Shown one piece after another: positions 39,167 to 48,254 of a stretch of 64,000 bases of DNA. The stretch's first letter is position 1; each line of letters starts with the position of its first letter. The stretch is from Paenibacillus caseinilyticus (lineage in GTDB: Bacteria > Bacillota > Bacilli > Paenibacillales > NBRC-103111), in the NCBI RefSeq assembly GCF_027533645.1, contig NZ_JAQAGY010000004.1, positions 310,001 through 374,000 on the forward strand, given 5' to 3'. The translations under genes were made by a program, and so were the position numbers. Below the pieces are notes generated by a model. That model saw nothing but the letters and a program-made list of their open reading frames with translations, did not search any database and had not been told where the DNA came from.

Positions 39167-40120
39167 CTAGTAGTCCAGATTGGGAACCGTAATCTTCACT
39201 TTGGATGCGAGCAGCTCATGCCAGCTTGCAATCGTCGGGCGCTCCGCGAGCTCGACGAACGACACTTCCACACCGGCCCGTCTCCAGTTCTCCACCAGGC
39301 TCATCACCCGGATGGAGTCGAGCCCATGCACTTCGATGAGATCCTCATCCTCCCCCAGGGACTCGGGCGCTTCGAAAAGCAGACCCGCGATTTGTTCACG
39401 CAGGGCTTGCCGGCTGTACGGCAGCGACACGTCCTGCGCACGTTCGTGGGGCTGCTTCTCTTCCGGGAATCCGGCAGAAGATCCGGCTTCCAGCTGCCCC
39501 ATCACATCCTGCGTGGTCAGCGTCATGGCGCAGCGCTGGGCGGCATAGTTCAGGGCCATCCGGTGATTCTCAAGGGAAAAATCTGCTACCGCGTCGGCGA
39601 CGAAGAACGCTTGAATATCCTGCATGAACGCCTCGCAGGCGGTCATGAGGCAGCCGATATGGGCATAGACACCGGTGACCATCAGCTGATCCCGTCCGCT
39701 GCGCTTCAGAATCTCGGCCAGCTCGGTCTTCCGGAAGCCGCTGTAGCGCCATTTCGTTAACTGGATGTCGCCCTCCAGCGGGGCAAGTTCGGGAACAATG
39801 TGCACTTGATGGGGATGATCATTGAGGCCCGATCCCCAGAAGTCAAAGAGCAGTCCGCGCTGCTCGGGGGTCTGTCCGGCAGGCTGAGCCGTATACACGA
39901 CGGGAATGCCAAGTGCCCTGCACTGTTTGTGCAGGAGTCCGATATGGGCCAGCAGCTCGGTGACCGGCGATGCCTGCACGTTAAAGGCGTTCACGAAATA
40001 CTGCTGCATGTCATGAATCAGCAGGACAGCCCGGTGTGGTTCGATGGTCCACGATACCCGGTTTGCCGGCAGCGAGGAAGCTGTCGGCATTTCATATGGT
40101 GCAATCTTCGGAAGAGCCAT
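39167..40120 (-). CDS. dhbB: Isochorismatase with aryl carrier domain
   Basis: 317 residues from ATG 40120 behind AAGAAGG. The N-terminal isochorismatase domain (WTIEPHRAVLLIHDMQQYF, LTKWRYSGFRKTEL, TGVYAHIGCLMTACEAF with the catalytic-loop cysteine) converts isochorismate to 2,3-dihydro-2,3-dihydroxybenzoate plus pyruvate. The C-terminal aryl carrier domain has EVHGLDSIRVMSLVENW, whose serine carries phosphopantetheine and receives dihydroxybenzoate from DhbE. It lies between dhbE and dhbF, as in Bacillus. Confidence 0.95.
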   Translation of the reverse strand: MALPKIAPYEMPTASSLPANRVSWTIEPHRAVLLIHDMQQYFVNAFNVQASPVTELLAHIGLLHKQCRALGIPVVYTAQPAGQTPEQRGLLFDFWGSGLNDHPHQVHIVPELAPLEGDIQLTKWRYSGFRKTELAEILKRSGRDQLMVTGVYAHIGCLMTACEAFMQDIQAFFVADAVADFSLENHRMALNYAAQRCAMTLTTQDVMGQLEAGSSAGFPEEKQPHERAQDVSLPYSRQALREQIAGLLFEAPESLGEDEDLIEVHGLDSIRVMSLVENWRRAGVEVSFVELAERPTIASWHELLASKVKITVPNLDY

Positions 40121-40181
40121 AATATACCTTCTTTCATGATTTGATCGTAATTTGTACATTTCAGTAATTGGATGGTTATTG

Positions 40182-41819
40182 TTATTTGGCTGGCTGCGTC
40201 CCCTGCGCCGCTGCCAGTGACTCGCGAAGCGCCTTTTTGCTCACTTTGCCGACAGACGTCAGCGGGAATTGGTCCACAAAGACCATGCGGTCGGGAATTT
40301 TGTACGGTGCCAGGCCCCGTTCCCGCAAATGGCTCTTGATCTCGGCAGCGGACGGTGTGCCCGGCTCGCGTGTAATGATGAAGGCGCACGAACGCTCGCC
40401 CAGGAAGGCGTCGGGAACCGACACCATAGCGGCGTTGTAGATCCCCGGATGCGACAGCAGGTGGTTCTCCACCTCTTCGGCAGCGATCTTGTCCCCGCCC
40501 CGGTTAATCTGATCCTTGGCCCGGTCTACGACAACGATATAGCCTGCAGGGTTGACCCTCACGAGGTCCCCTGTCCGGTAGAATCCGTCCACCGTGAAGG
40601 CTCTTGCATTATGCTCCGCCGCTTTGTAGTAGCCGCGGATGGTGTAGGGGCCCCGGGTGCAGAGTTCCCCTGCCTCGCCCGGCTCCACCTCTTGGTCATC
40701 TTCGTCCAGCACGCGAATCTCATCCCAGGGGGACATCGGCCTGCCCTGCGTGTGGAGGACCAGTTCATCCGGATCGTCCAGGCGCGTGTAGTTGACGAGG
40801 CCTTCGGCCATCCCGTACACCTGCTGCAGCCTGCAGCCGAGGACCGGCCCCACCCGGGCAGCCGCTTCCGCGCTGAACTTGGCTCCGCCGACCTGAAGCA
40901 CCTCCAGGCTGGAGAAGTCGCATTCGCGGGAGGCGGCGGCTTCCATCCAGATCAAGGCGAGCGGCGGCACGACCGCGGTGATTGTCACCCGTTCCTTGGC
41001 GATCAGGGGGAACGTGTCGTCCGGTCCGGGTCTTGGCGACAGCACTACCGTCCCGCCCGCATACAGCGTGCCGAGGACGCCGGGGGAACTCAGCGGGAAG
41101 TTATGGGCGACCGGAAGGGCCGCCAAGTAGACGCTCTGCTCGCTGAGGCCGCAGACCTCGGCGCTCCGGCGGAAGCTGTACGCATAATCGTCATGCGTGC
41201 GCGGGATCAGCTTCGGCAGACCGGTGCTGCCTCCAGAGAGCTGCAGGAAGGCCACATCGCCGGCCTTCACCTCCGGCCAGCCGCCGGGAGCCCTGCTGTC
41301 CCCCATGGCGGCTGCTTCGTCCAGCGAGACGAACGGACCGGCTTCGCCGGCGACAAGGACATGCCTCAGTGACGGAACCGCACTTAGGACCTCAGCGGCC
41401 AGTCCCCTGTAATCGAACCCGCCCTCGATATCCGGAATAATGTAAGCAGTCGCTTCACTATGTTCGCAGAAGTAGCTGATTTCGCTCCGGCGGTGCAGGG
41501 GAAGCGCGAAGACGGGGATCGCCCCGATCCGGAACAAGGCGAAGATGACGGTGAAAAAGACCGCCGTGTTGGGCAGCTGCACCACGACCCGATCCTCGCG
41601 ATGCAGCCCCAGCTGCAGGAAGCCTGCAGCCAAAGCATCGACCTTCGCTTCCAGTTCCTTGTAGCTCCACCGGTCATTCCCGCCGACCACAGCGGTCCGG
41701 TCTCCGAAGCGCTCGGCGCACTCGGTGAGCATCGCGCCCAAGGTTTGTCCCCGCCAGAGTCCTTCTTCCCTGTACCGTGCTGCGACGGATTCTGGCCACG
41801 CCTCAAATCCCGTTAACAT
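40182..41819 (-). CDS. dhbE: 2,3-dihydroxybenzoate-AMP ligase
   Basis: 545 residues. The start is ATG 41819 (GGAGG nearby), giving [10 protein letters not shown]; a longer in-frame start overlaps the region just after dhbC. This is a stand-alone adenylation enzyme: [18 protein letters not shown] is the ATP-binding loop, with [37 protein letters not shown] and the C-terminal catalytic-lysine segment [10 protein letters not shown]. It activates 2,3-dihydroxybenzoate as the AMP ester and loads it on the aryl carrier domain of DhbB. Confidence 0.96.
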   Translation of the reverse strand: MLTGFEAWPESVAARYREEGLWRGQTLGAMLTECAERFGDRTAVVGGNDRWSYKELEAKVDALAAGFLQLGLHREDRVVVQLPNTAVFFTVIFALFRIGAIPVFALPLHRRSEISYFCEHSEATAYIIPDIEGGFDYRGLAAEVLSAVPSLRHVLVAGEAGPFVSLDEAAAMGDSRAPGGWPEVKAGDVAFLQLSGGSTGLPKLIPRTHDDYAYSFRRSAEVCGLSEQSVYLAALPVAHNFPLSSPGVLGTLYAGGTVVLSPRPGPDDTFPLIAKERVTITAVVPPLALIWMEAAASRECDFSSLEVLQVGGAKFSAEAAARVGPVLGCRLQQVYGMAEGLVNYTRLDDPDELVLHTQGRPMSPWDEIRVLDEDDQEVEPGEAGELCTRGPYTIRGYYKAAEHNARAFTVDGFYRTGDLVRVNPAGYIVVVDRAKDQINRGGDKIAAEEVENHLLSHPGIYNAAMVSVPDAFLGERSCAFIITREPGTPSAAEIKSHLRERGLAPYKIPDRMVFVDQFPLTSVGKVSKKALRESLAAAQGTQPAK

Positions 41820-41873
41820 TCGCTTTCCTCCTTGATCATTTTGTCTCATTCTCTCCGGCTTGATCATTCCGGC

Positions 41874-43100
41874 TCATTCCTTATGGGTGACCCCCATGGC
41901 CTGCAGTATGGTCTGGAATTTGGCCGTCGTCTCCCTCAGCTCGTTTTCGGCGCTCGATTCCGCTACTACGCCTGCTCCGGCGTACAGCGTTAAGGTCCGG
42001 CTCTCCGCTACGGCGCAGCGGATGGTGATGACCCATTCCCCGTCTCCGCTTGCGTCGCACCAGCCGACAAGGCCGGTGTAGAACCCGCGGTCGAACGGCT
42101 CGATCTCGCGGATCGCTTCGCGCGCCAGCTCGGTAGGCGATCCGCAGACGGCCGGCGTCGGATGCAGGGCAACCGCGAGCTCTAACGAGGAGACATCCGG
42201 ATCGGTCAGCTGCCCCTTAATCTCGGTCGACAGATGCCACATCGTTGACGTCTGCACTAAGGTTGGCGCAGGCACATGCAGCGGCTGGCAGTAGGGGCGC
42301 AGCGCAGCGGCAACCGCATCAATAACCAGAGCGTGCTCCCGAAGATCTTTGGGCGAGGCGAGCAGCGATGCAGCCCGCCGTGCATCTTCCGCCGGGTCGT
42401 CGCTGCGCGGAATGGAACCTGCGAGCGGATTGACGGTAATCTCGCGCCCCTTCCGGGCAACGAGCAGCTCTGGGCTTGCTCCCACCAGCGTGCGGCCCTC
42501 CACGGACGGCTTCGCCTGGGCAGTGCCGTCGATCCGCTTCGGCAGATCTACGGCAAACGTGTAGCCGTGGGCATTATGCCTTGCGAGGTTGCGCAGAAGC
42601 TGCCGGATATCCACCCGATTCGTTGAAGTAAGCTGCAGAGACCGCGCGAGGACGATCTTGTCCAGCTCGCCGGATCTCAGCCGGGACAGCGCCCGCTCCA
42701 CGCCGCTCACGTACATGCCTGGAGCGGGGACCGGCATAGAGGTAAAGTCGGATCCCACCGGAAGAGGGGCGTTCCCCGCTTGGCTGCCGTTCAGCGGCCC
42801 AAGCTTATGTACGGTCATTGGCACCACGAGCTGCGACGGTTGCAACGGGTCGAACGGCACAGCACCGACCAGCACCGGTATATCCCGGCCCGGCTGCCGG
42901 ATATGGGCGAGCAGCTGGGCCGCCCGCTGCGGCAGAGTGGCAAGCTCGTTCGGTCCGGCAGTACCCGGAAGGACGGCCAATGTCCCTTGAGCCAGCAGGG
43001 TTGCGCTCGGGGAAGCAAAGAAGAATGAAGTTCCCGGCTGGTACTCTTCAAGGAGAGCTTCGGCGCATGGGGGAGATTGAAGCTGAATATTCGTATTCAT
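41874..43100 (-). CDS. dhbC: Isochorismate synthase
   Basis: 408 residues. The chorismate-binding enzyme signature is visible as KIVLARSLQLTS, LVGASPELLV, NPLAGSIPRSDDPAEDA, HLSTEIKGQLTD, LHPTPAVCGSPTELA and FDRGFYTGLVGW. It converts chorismate to isochorismate, the first step from the shikimate branch to dihydroxybenzoate. It lies 27 bases after dhbA and 54 bases before dhbE on the same strand. Confidence 0.95.
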   Translation of the reverse strand: MNTNIQLQSPPCAEALLEEYQPGTSFFFASPSATLLAQGTLAVLPGTAGPNELATLPQRAAQLLAHIRQPGRDIPVLVGAVPFDPLQPSQLVVPMTVHKLGPLNGSQAGNAPLPVGSDFTSMPVPAPGMYVSGVERALSRLRSGELDKIVLARSLQLTSTNRVDIRQLLRNLARHNAHGYTFAVDLPKRIDGTAQAKPSVEGRTLVGASPELLVARKGREITVNPLAGSIPRSDDPAEDARRAASLLASPKDLREHALVIDAVAAALRPYCQPLHVPAPTLVQTSTMWHLSTEIKGQLTDPDVSSLELAVALHPTPAVCGSPTELAREAIREIEPFDRGFYTGLVGWCDASGDGEWVITIRCAVAESRTLTLYAGAGVVAESSAENELRETTAKFQTILQAMGVTHKE

Positions 43101-43127
43101 AGGCTGAGTTTCGCCTCCTTCGCTGGG

Positions 43128-43949
43128 TTAAACGCCAAGTGTAGCTCCTCCGTCGATACGCAGGTCATGCATGGTCAGATGGCCTGCCTGCTCGGAGGCC
43201 AAGAACAACACGCCGCAGGCTATATCTTCGGGCGTCGCCAATTTGTTCAGCGGGATTCCCGTCCGGTAACCCGGGAGCGAACCGTGAAGGGTCGCCTGCA
43301 TCCCTTCGTCGTCTGTCCACATGGACCGGAGCATCGGCGTATCCGTCGAGCCCGGCGAGACGATATTGCAGCGGATGCCGTCGCCGGCCAGCTCCAGACC
43401 GAGGCACTTGGTCAGCATGGTGACCGCTGCCTTGGAAGCCGCATAAGCTCCCATGTTCATGCGAGGGACGGCTGCCGCATTGGAGCTCACCGTGACGATC
43501 ACGCCACTGCGGCGGGGTTTCATATACGATACGACGGCCTGCGACATGTGGAACACGCCGCCGATATTGACAGCCAGGGTATCTGACCAGTCCTCGCTGC
43601 TCAACGTGTCCAGCGGACCGGTACGGAGTATGCCTGCAGCGTGGACGAGCACGCGGATCGGACCAAGCTCGCGCTCTACATGTTCGGCGGCTTCCTTAGC
43701 CGCATCGGCCGAGCGGACGTCTGCTCCAACAGCGGTGACGGCCAGGCCTTCGGCGCACCATTCGCCTGCCAGACGCTCCAATGCTGCGAGCTGCAGATCG
43801 ACAGCCGCAACCTTGGCCCCCCGCTCGGCGAAGGCCCGGACGACAGCCGCTCCAATCCCTTGGGCGGCACCGGTCACGAGCACGACCTGATCTCGGAACT
43901 CATTTTTGATCCCAGCCCTGAACTCATCTCTGAACTTATCTCTGTGCAT
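43128..43949 (-). CDS. dhbA: 2,3-dihydro-2,3-dihydroxybenzoate dehydrogenase
   Basis: 273 residues, SDR fold: [11 protein letters not shown] (NAD binding), HAAGILRTG, catalytic Ser in [13 protein letters not shown], and Tyr-x-x-x-Lys in YAASKAA. It oxidises the diene-diol to 2,3-dihydroxybenzoate with NAD. The ATG at 43949 has GGGAGGG at ideal spacing, so the unusual N-terminal extension with repeated Phe-Arg-Asp/Glu units (KFRDEF, NEFRDQ) before the first beta strand is probably real. It follows besA by five bases and begins the dhbACEBF gene order. Confidence 0.94.
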   Translation of the reverse strand: MHRDKFRDEFRAGIKNEFRDQVVLVTGAAQGIGAAVVRAFAERGAKVAAVDLQLAALERLAGEWCAEGLAVTAVGADVRSADAAKEAAEHVERELGPIRVLVHAAGILRTGPLDTLSSEDWSDTLAVNIGGVFHMSQAVVSYMKPRRSGVIVTVSSNAAAVPRMNMGAYAASKAAVTMLTKCLGLELAGDGIRCNIVSPGSTDTPMLRSMWTDDEGMQATLHGSLPGYRTGIPLNKLATPEDIACGVLFLASEQAGHLTMHDLRIDGGATLGV

Positions 43950-43954
43950 TAGGT

Positions 43955-44821
43955 CTACCCTCCCAGTGCAAAGCGCAGACCCCGGCTGACCATTCCAGGA
44001 AGCACGGACACATGCCCTTCCCCTTCGAATTCATGGAACCCGGTGTGCAGGCCCTTGAAGGACAAGCGGGATAGGCGCTCATACAGCTCTCTGGCATTGT
44101 CACACATCCGGCTGGGATGATCCCTCTCCAGCTCACCGACGGTGATGAGCAGATTCAGCGGGGGGCTGATCAGAGGCAGGCGGGCGGACAGCTGCTTCAC
44201 CTGCTCTGCGATCAGCGATTTGTTCCAATGAATCGAAGGGCTTCCGGCGATATAGGACTGGAACGTATGCGGCTGTGTCAGCAGCGTCTGAAGGACGAAC
44301 AGTCCGCCCAAGGAATGGCCCATCACCGACTGGCGGCTGCGGTTAATCGGATAGTCCTGCTCGATGCGGGGCTTTAGGATGTGCTCTATGAAGCTTCTGA
44401 GCTTGTCGGCGCCTCCGGTGCGGGGTAATTCCTGACCGGGTCTCCTGACGGGGAGAGCGCTGAGCACCTCCGAGGGGGTAGGCATCGTAAAGTCGTAAAA
44501 CCGGCTCGGGTCAAAGGGCTCGTCGTGCGGATATCCGATCCCCACGATCACGGCCGGATGGACACCGGTCTTCTCAGGCCTGCGTGACTGTACAAGCATC
44601 GCTTCCACGATCGTGCCGAACAGTGCGTTGGCATCAAGGACGTACATCACCGGGTAACCCTGCGGCGGCGGAGCCTGCGGAGGGGAGGCCACCATGATGC
44701 GGTAAGACTGCTCCCGGTCTTCCGTATGCAGTAGAAACTGCTTCGTGCCAGGGAGTACGTATGATTCGCTGCTGTGCCCCTGCTCCTTGAACGGCGGGGC
44801 TGCTTCCTGATAACGGTTCAA
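43955..44821 (-). CDS. besA: Siderophore triester esterase, BesA-like
   Basis: Alpha/beta hydrolase of about 288 residues. The TTG at 44821 has AGAGGTG nine bases upstream; another TTG at 44842 is in frame but crowds its ribosome site. PVMYVLDANALFGT, VGIGYPHDEPFD, the nucleophile elbow MGHSLGGLFVLQ and a late EGEGHVSVLP with the catalytic histidine match the BesA/Fes-like esterase group, which cleaves ferric-bacillibactin in the cytoplasm to free iron. No signal peptide. A Fur box lies just upstream and dhbA follows after five bases, so esterase and synthesis genes are one transcript. Confidence 0.88.
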   Translation of the reverse strand: MNRYQEAAPPFKEQGHSSESYVLPGTKQFLLHTEDREQSYRIMVASPPQAPPPQGYPVMYVLDANALFGTIVEAMLVQSRRPEKTGVHPAVIVGIGYPHDEPFDPSRFYDFTMPTPSEVLSALPVRRPGQELPRTGGADKLRSFIEHILKPRIEQDYPINRSRQSVMGHSLGGLFVLQTLLTQPHTFQSYIAGSPSIHWNKSLIAEQVKQLSARLPLISPPLNLLITVGELERDHPSRMCDNARELYERLSRLSFKGLHTGFHEFEGEGHVSVLPGMVSRGLRFALGG

Positions 44822-44853
44822 CGGGTCTGCACCTCTTTTCAATCACCCTTTAT

Positions 44854-44872
44854 GAGAATGATTATCATTATT
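44854..44872. promoter_or_regulatory. Fur box upstream of besA-dhb operon
   Basis: GAGAATGATTATCATTATT matches the 19-bp Fur consensus at nearly every position. It lies about 30 bases upstream of the besA start. Confidence 0.88.
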
Positions 44873-44960
44873 AATTATAAAGCCATCTTCCCCGATGGAA
44901 CATGAACGATCTCCCCATATCCGGATGTACTATTTACCGAATACGCCGCTTGGCTCTACC

Positions 44961-44994
44961 CCAGCTTGGGTCCCATTCCAGCTTGGGTCCCATT
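44961..44994. repeat. 17-bp direct repeat, two copies plus partial third
   Basis: CCAGCTTGGGTCCCATT is repeated exactly at 44961-44977 and 44978-44994, followed by a partial CCAGCCTGG. It lies in the 44873-45075 gap between the permease terminator and the besA Fur box; no gene is visible there. Confidence 0.8.
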
Positions 44995-45075
44995 CCAGCC
45001 TGGTCTCCCGGCACCCGGATTTTCCCTGATGCAAGTACAGATGAGACAGGCCCTGACGGCCTGGTTCATCATACA

Positions 45076-45103
45076 AGAAGCCGCCCCTTGCGGGCGGCTT
45101 CTC
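45076..45103 (-). terminator. Terminator of the feu-type uptake operon
   Basis: AGAAGCCGCCC-GCAAG-GGGCGGCTTCT on the minus strand, beginning at the stop codon of the second permease gene. The following T-run is short. Confidence 0.75.
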
Positions 45104-46137
45104 TACGAATGCTTGCTGCGGTACATCAGCCAGACAAAATAAGGCACGCCGATCAGGGCAACCACAATGCCCGCCGGCAGCTCGACCGGGGCGAATACCG
45201 TCTTCGCGATCAAATCGGCCCCCATGACCAGCAATGCGCCGATGATGGCGCTGAGAGGCAGCAGCCGCCGGTGCGCCAGGCCGGTAAGCCGGCGTGCGAT
45301 GTGGGGAGACATCAGTCCGATGAAGCCGATGCCGCCGGATACGCTGACGCAGGCGCTGACGATCCCGATGCTGCAGAGCAGCAGCAGCCCCCTCTCCTTC
45401 TCGACCTCCATACCCAGTCCGCGGGAGCTGTCTTCATGCAGGGGGAATAAGTCGAGTTTGCGCGAGCGCAGCAGCAGGAGCGGCATCAGCACCACGAGCC
45501 AGGGCAGCATCGCCAGGATGTACTTCCAGTTCGCGTTATAGATCGAGCCGGATACCCAGACGGCAGACATCTCGAAGTCCTGGGCGTTCATCTTGAGGGT
45601 GACGAAGACGGAGATTGCCGAGAGTCCCGAGGACAACGCAATCCCGGTCAGCAGCAGACGCTGCGGGTCCAGCCGCCCCTGCCGGAGCGCGAAGACATAG
45701 ATGAGCAGCGCAGCACCCAGACCGCCGGCCCAGCCGGCCAGCGGCATCGCCATTACGGCGCCCCAGGAGGTTCCTTTGATGCTCCCCTGAAAAAAGAACA
45801 GAAACACCGCCATCGCGGCCCCTGCTCCGGCATTGATCCCGAGGATGCCCGGATCGGCCAGGTTGTTGCGCGTCAGACTCTGGATCACGGCTCCCGCCAT
45901 GCCAAGGCCCATGCCGACAAGCGCCCCGATCACAATCCGGGGCAGCCGGAACTCGAGAATCACCAGATCGTAATCGTGCCGCGGATCCCTCCGCAGTATG
46001 GTGCGGACCGTATCGCTCACGGAGATGTCGAAGACACCGTTCGTCAGCGAGATGTAGGCGATCAGCAGCACCAGCCCAAGGCCCCCCGTCATAAGGACGG
46101 TGAAGGGCAGTCTTGTTTTTGCAGCAGCCTTACCGAT
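45103..46137 (-). CDS. feuC: FecCD-family iron-siderophore permease (second subunit)
   Basis: Integral membrane permease of the BtuC/FecCD fold with the characteristic RLPRIVIGALVGMGLGMAGAV and GFIGLMSPHIARRL motifs. The first canonical start is ATG 46092 (329 residues), but no ribosome site precedes it and it cuts into the first helix's basic lead-in. In the same frame an ATC at 46137 stands seven bases after GGGGAGGG and yields the expected basic N-terminus (KAAAKTRLPF), overlapping the upstream permease by eight bases. I therefore extend to 46137 with an AUC start as the likelier reading. It pairs with the upstream FecCD protein and the FeuA-like lipoprotein. Confidence 0.85.
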   Translation of the reverse strand: MGKAAAKTRLPFTVLMTGGLGLVLLIAYISLTNGVFDISVSDTVRTILRRDPRHDYDLVILEFRLPRIVIGALVGMGLGMAGAVIQSLTRNNLADPGILGINAGAGAAMAVFLFFFQGSIKGTSWGAVMAMPLAGWAGGLGAALLIYVFALRQGRLDPQRLLLTGIALSSGLSAISVFVTLKMNAQDFEMSAVWVSGSIYNANWKYILAMLPWLVVLMPLLLLRSRKLDLFPLHEDSSRGLGMEVEKERGLLLLCSIGIVSACVSVSGGIGFIGLMSPHIARRLTGLAHRRLLPLSAIIGALLVMGADLIAKTVFAPVELPAGIVVALIGVPYFVWLMYRSKHS

Positions 46138-47161
46138 GGCTCTTCCCTCCCCTCGTCCGGATCAGATAGAGGAAGTAGGGAACCCCGATGATCGCGGTGA
46201 CGACGCCGATCGGCATCTCGTAAGGATAGTTCAGGAACCGGCTGAGCACGTCGCACAGAGCAAGGAATACGCCGCCGATCACCGCCGAGCAGGGGAGGAT
46301 ATGGCGGTAATCCAGACCGGTAAGAAAGCGCGTCAAATGGGGAATAATCAGTCCCACGAAGCCGATACGCCCCCCTATAGCAACGGATACGCCTGTAAGC
46401 AGGATGACGCTGAGTGTCGCCAGCAGCTTGATGCGTACGGTATTTTGTCCCAGCGATACGGCCATCTCATCGCCCAGCGCGGAGATCGTGATGGACTTCG
46501 ATATTCCCAGCGCAATCAGCAGGCCTGCAGCAGCGAACGGCACGGCGAGCACGATCAGCTTGGGGTCCATCAGATGAAGGCGCGCGTTGTACCAGAAGCT
46601 GATATTCTGCGAGACCTGAAAATACATGGCAATGGCTGACGCAGCACTGCTCAGGAAGGTGCCGGTCAGCGTGCCGAGGATCGCAAGCCGCACTGGAGAC
46701 ATCCCGCCGGGCAGCAGCGAGGCCATGCCGAAGACCATCGCGATGCTGAGCAATGAGCCGGCAAACGAGGCAAGGATCATTCCCATCGACGAAGCGTAGG
46801 GCATGGCGACCATGCAGACGGTAACGGCAAAGGCGGATCCGTCCGTGATGCCCATAATGGATGGGGAAGCCAAGTCGTTGCGGGTGATCCCCTGCATGAG
46901 CGCTCCCGACACCGCCAGGAAAGCGCCGACGAGCAGCGCGCCGATCACTCTGGGCAGCCGGGAGTGCATAATGATCTGGTGGTCCACACTCGCGGCGTCA
47001 AAATGCAGGAACGCTTCGGCGATCCGGCCGGCCTCCATGCTCTTGGCCCCGTACATGACCGACAGGAGCATGGTGAGGAGCAGGACCGGCAGGGCTGCGG
47101 CCAGAATCATTCTATGCACGGGAACTCTGCGTTTGATGGTAGTTGAGGCAGCCTGGATCAC
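46130..47161 (-). CDS. feuB: FecCD-family iron-siderophore permease (first subunit)
   Basis: 343 residues, with a GTG start at 47161 overlapping the feuA stop (GTGA). Membrane permease of the FecCD family: SRLPRVIGALLVGAFLAVSG, LASPSIMGITDGSAF, GFVGLIIPHLTRFL and YEMPIGVVTAIIGVPYF. With its partner it forms the transmembrane channel for ferric bacillibactin. No ATPase gene is in the operon. In Bacillus subtilis the FeuABC system borrows the ATPase YusV from elsewhere, and the same is likely here. Confidence 0.92.
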   Translation of the reverse strand: MIQAASTTIKRRVPVHRMILAAALPVLLLTMLLSVMYGAKSMEAGRIAEAFLHFDAASVDHQIIMHSRLPRVIGALLVGAFLAVSGALMQGITRNDLASPSIMGITDGSAFAVTVCMVAMPYASSMGMILASFAGSLLSIAMVFGMASLLPGGMSPVRLAILGTLTGTFLSSAASAIAMYFQVSQNISFWYNARLHLMDPKLIVLAVPFAAAGLLIALGISKSITISALGDEMAVSLGQNTVRIKLLATLSVILLTGVSVAIGGRIGFVGLIIPHLTRFLTGLDYRHILPCSAVIGGVFLALCDVLSRFLNYPYEMPIGVVTAIIGVPYFLYLIRTRGGKSHR

Positions 47162-48156
47162 TTGGCCTGCACGATGCTGCTCCGGCTCAGCGCTTCCAGG
47201 AACTTGATTTTGCTGTAGGCGGTCCCGCCCTGCGTCAACGGGTCAACCAGGTTCGTATACAATTGGCCGTTCTTCACCGCATTCATGCTCTGGAAGATCG
47301 GATTGCTTTTCAGTTCCTCGAATACCTTCGGCGTCTCCTTGTTCTCGTCTTCGGAGAACTGTACGAACAAGTAATCCGGATTGATCTCGGACAGCTTCTC
47401 GAGGGAGATGTTCTGCTGCGCCTTCGCCCCCTTGACCACGTCCGGGACAGTGGCGCCAAGCTCGGCATAAATGGACGGATTGAAGAACACGTCCTGCGGA
47501 TAAACGAACATGCTGCCTGCCCGCACACGGATGGCGAGCACCTTCTTATCCTTGAGTACCGGGCCGATCTTTTCCTTGAGGGCTGCGGTATCCGCCTTGT
47601 ATTGGGTCAGCACTTCCTTGACCTTATCCTGCTTGCCGGTCAGTTCGCCCAGCAGGCCGAGGTTATTCTCCCAGTCGCTGGCAATGTGGGATACGGGAAT
47701 CGTTGTGGCGATCTTGCTCATTTTCTCGATCGTCTCGGCCGGGAATTTCGTGCTCATCAGGATGACGTCCGGCTTCAGCTTCAGAATGGCCTCCAGGTTC
47801 GGCTGGGCTTTCTCGCCGATGCCTTCGGCTTGACCCGTAATAGGGGCGAACAGCGGCGGGAAGGCACCGCCGACCGTAATGGCGCCGATCGGCTTCACAT
47901 CCAGCAGCAGGGCATCCTCCATCGATTCCAGCGCGCCGGTAATGACCAGTTTCTCCGACTTAGCCGGAACGGTGTAGCTCTTGCCGCCATATTGGATGAC
48001 TTTGGTTCCGGCGGTTGCCGGCTCCCCTGCCGCCTGGGACGTGCTGCCGGCATTCTGGGCCGGTGGATTCACCGCGGCGGCCGGCTCCGCTTTGCCGCAC
48101 GCCATCAGTGTCATCAGTGTCAGCGTCGCGGCGCCGATAGTCCATATTTTCTTCAT
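47158..48156 (-). CDS. feuA: Ferri-bacillibactin-binding lipoprotein
   Basis: 332 residues from ATG 48156 (or the adjacent TTG at 48159) behind AAGAAGG. Signal peptide with lipobox LMTLMACGK, then an Ala/Pro/Thr-rich linker. The mature protein is a class III (FhuD/FeuA-like) binding protein: LKPDVILMST, VPDVVKGAKAQQNISLEKL, and the connecting long helix. It should capture ferric bacillibactin outside the membrane and pass it to the two downstream permeases. A Fur box stands just upstream. Confidence 0.92.
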   Translation of the reverse strand: MKKIWTIGAATLTLMTLMACGKAEPAAAVNPPAQNAGSTSQAAGEPATAGTKVIQYGGKSYTVPAKSEKLVITGALESMEDALLLDVKPIGAITVGGAFPPLFAPITGQAEGIGEKAQPNLEAILKLKPDVILMSTKFPAETIEKMSKIATTIPVSHIASDWENNLGLLGELTGKQDKVKEVLTQYKADTAALKEKIGPVLKDKKVLAIRVRAGSMFVYPQDVFFNPSIYAELGATVPDVVKGAKAQQNISLEKLSEINPDYLFVQFSEDENKETPKVFEELKSNPIFQSMNAVKNGQLYTNLVDPLTQGGTAYSKIKFLEALSRSSIVQAK

Positions 48157-48182
48157 CAAAAAAGGTACCTTCTTTCTCGTTG

Positions 48183-48201
48183 TTAATGATAATCATTCTC
48201 A
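48183..48201. promoter_or_regulatory. Fur box upstream of feuA
   Basis: TTAATGATAATCATTCTCA matches the Fur 19-bp consensus. It lies about 30 bases upstream of feuA and downstream of the btr stop, so feuA can be induced independently. Confidence 0.88.
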
Positions 48202-48254
48202 GTAGAGTATAGTAGATGGGTGCCTGCAGGTACATGAACGATCTGCCGAAGGTT

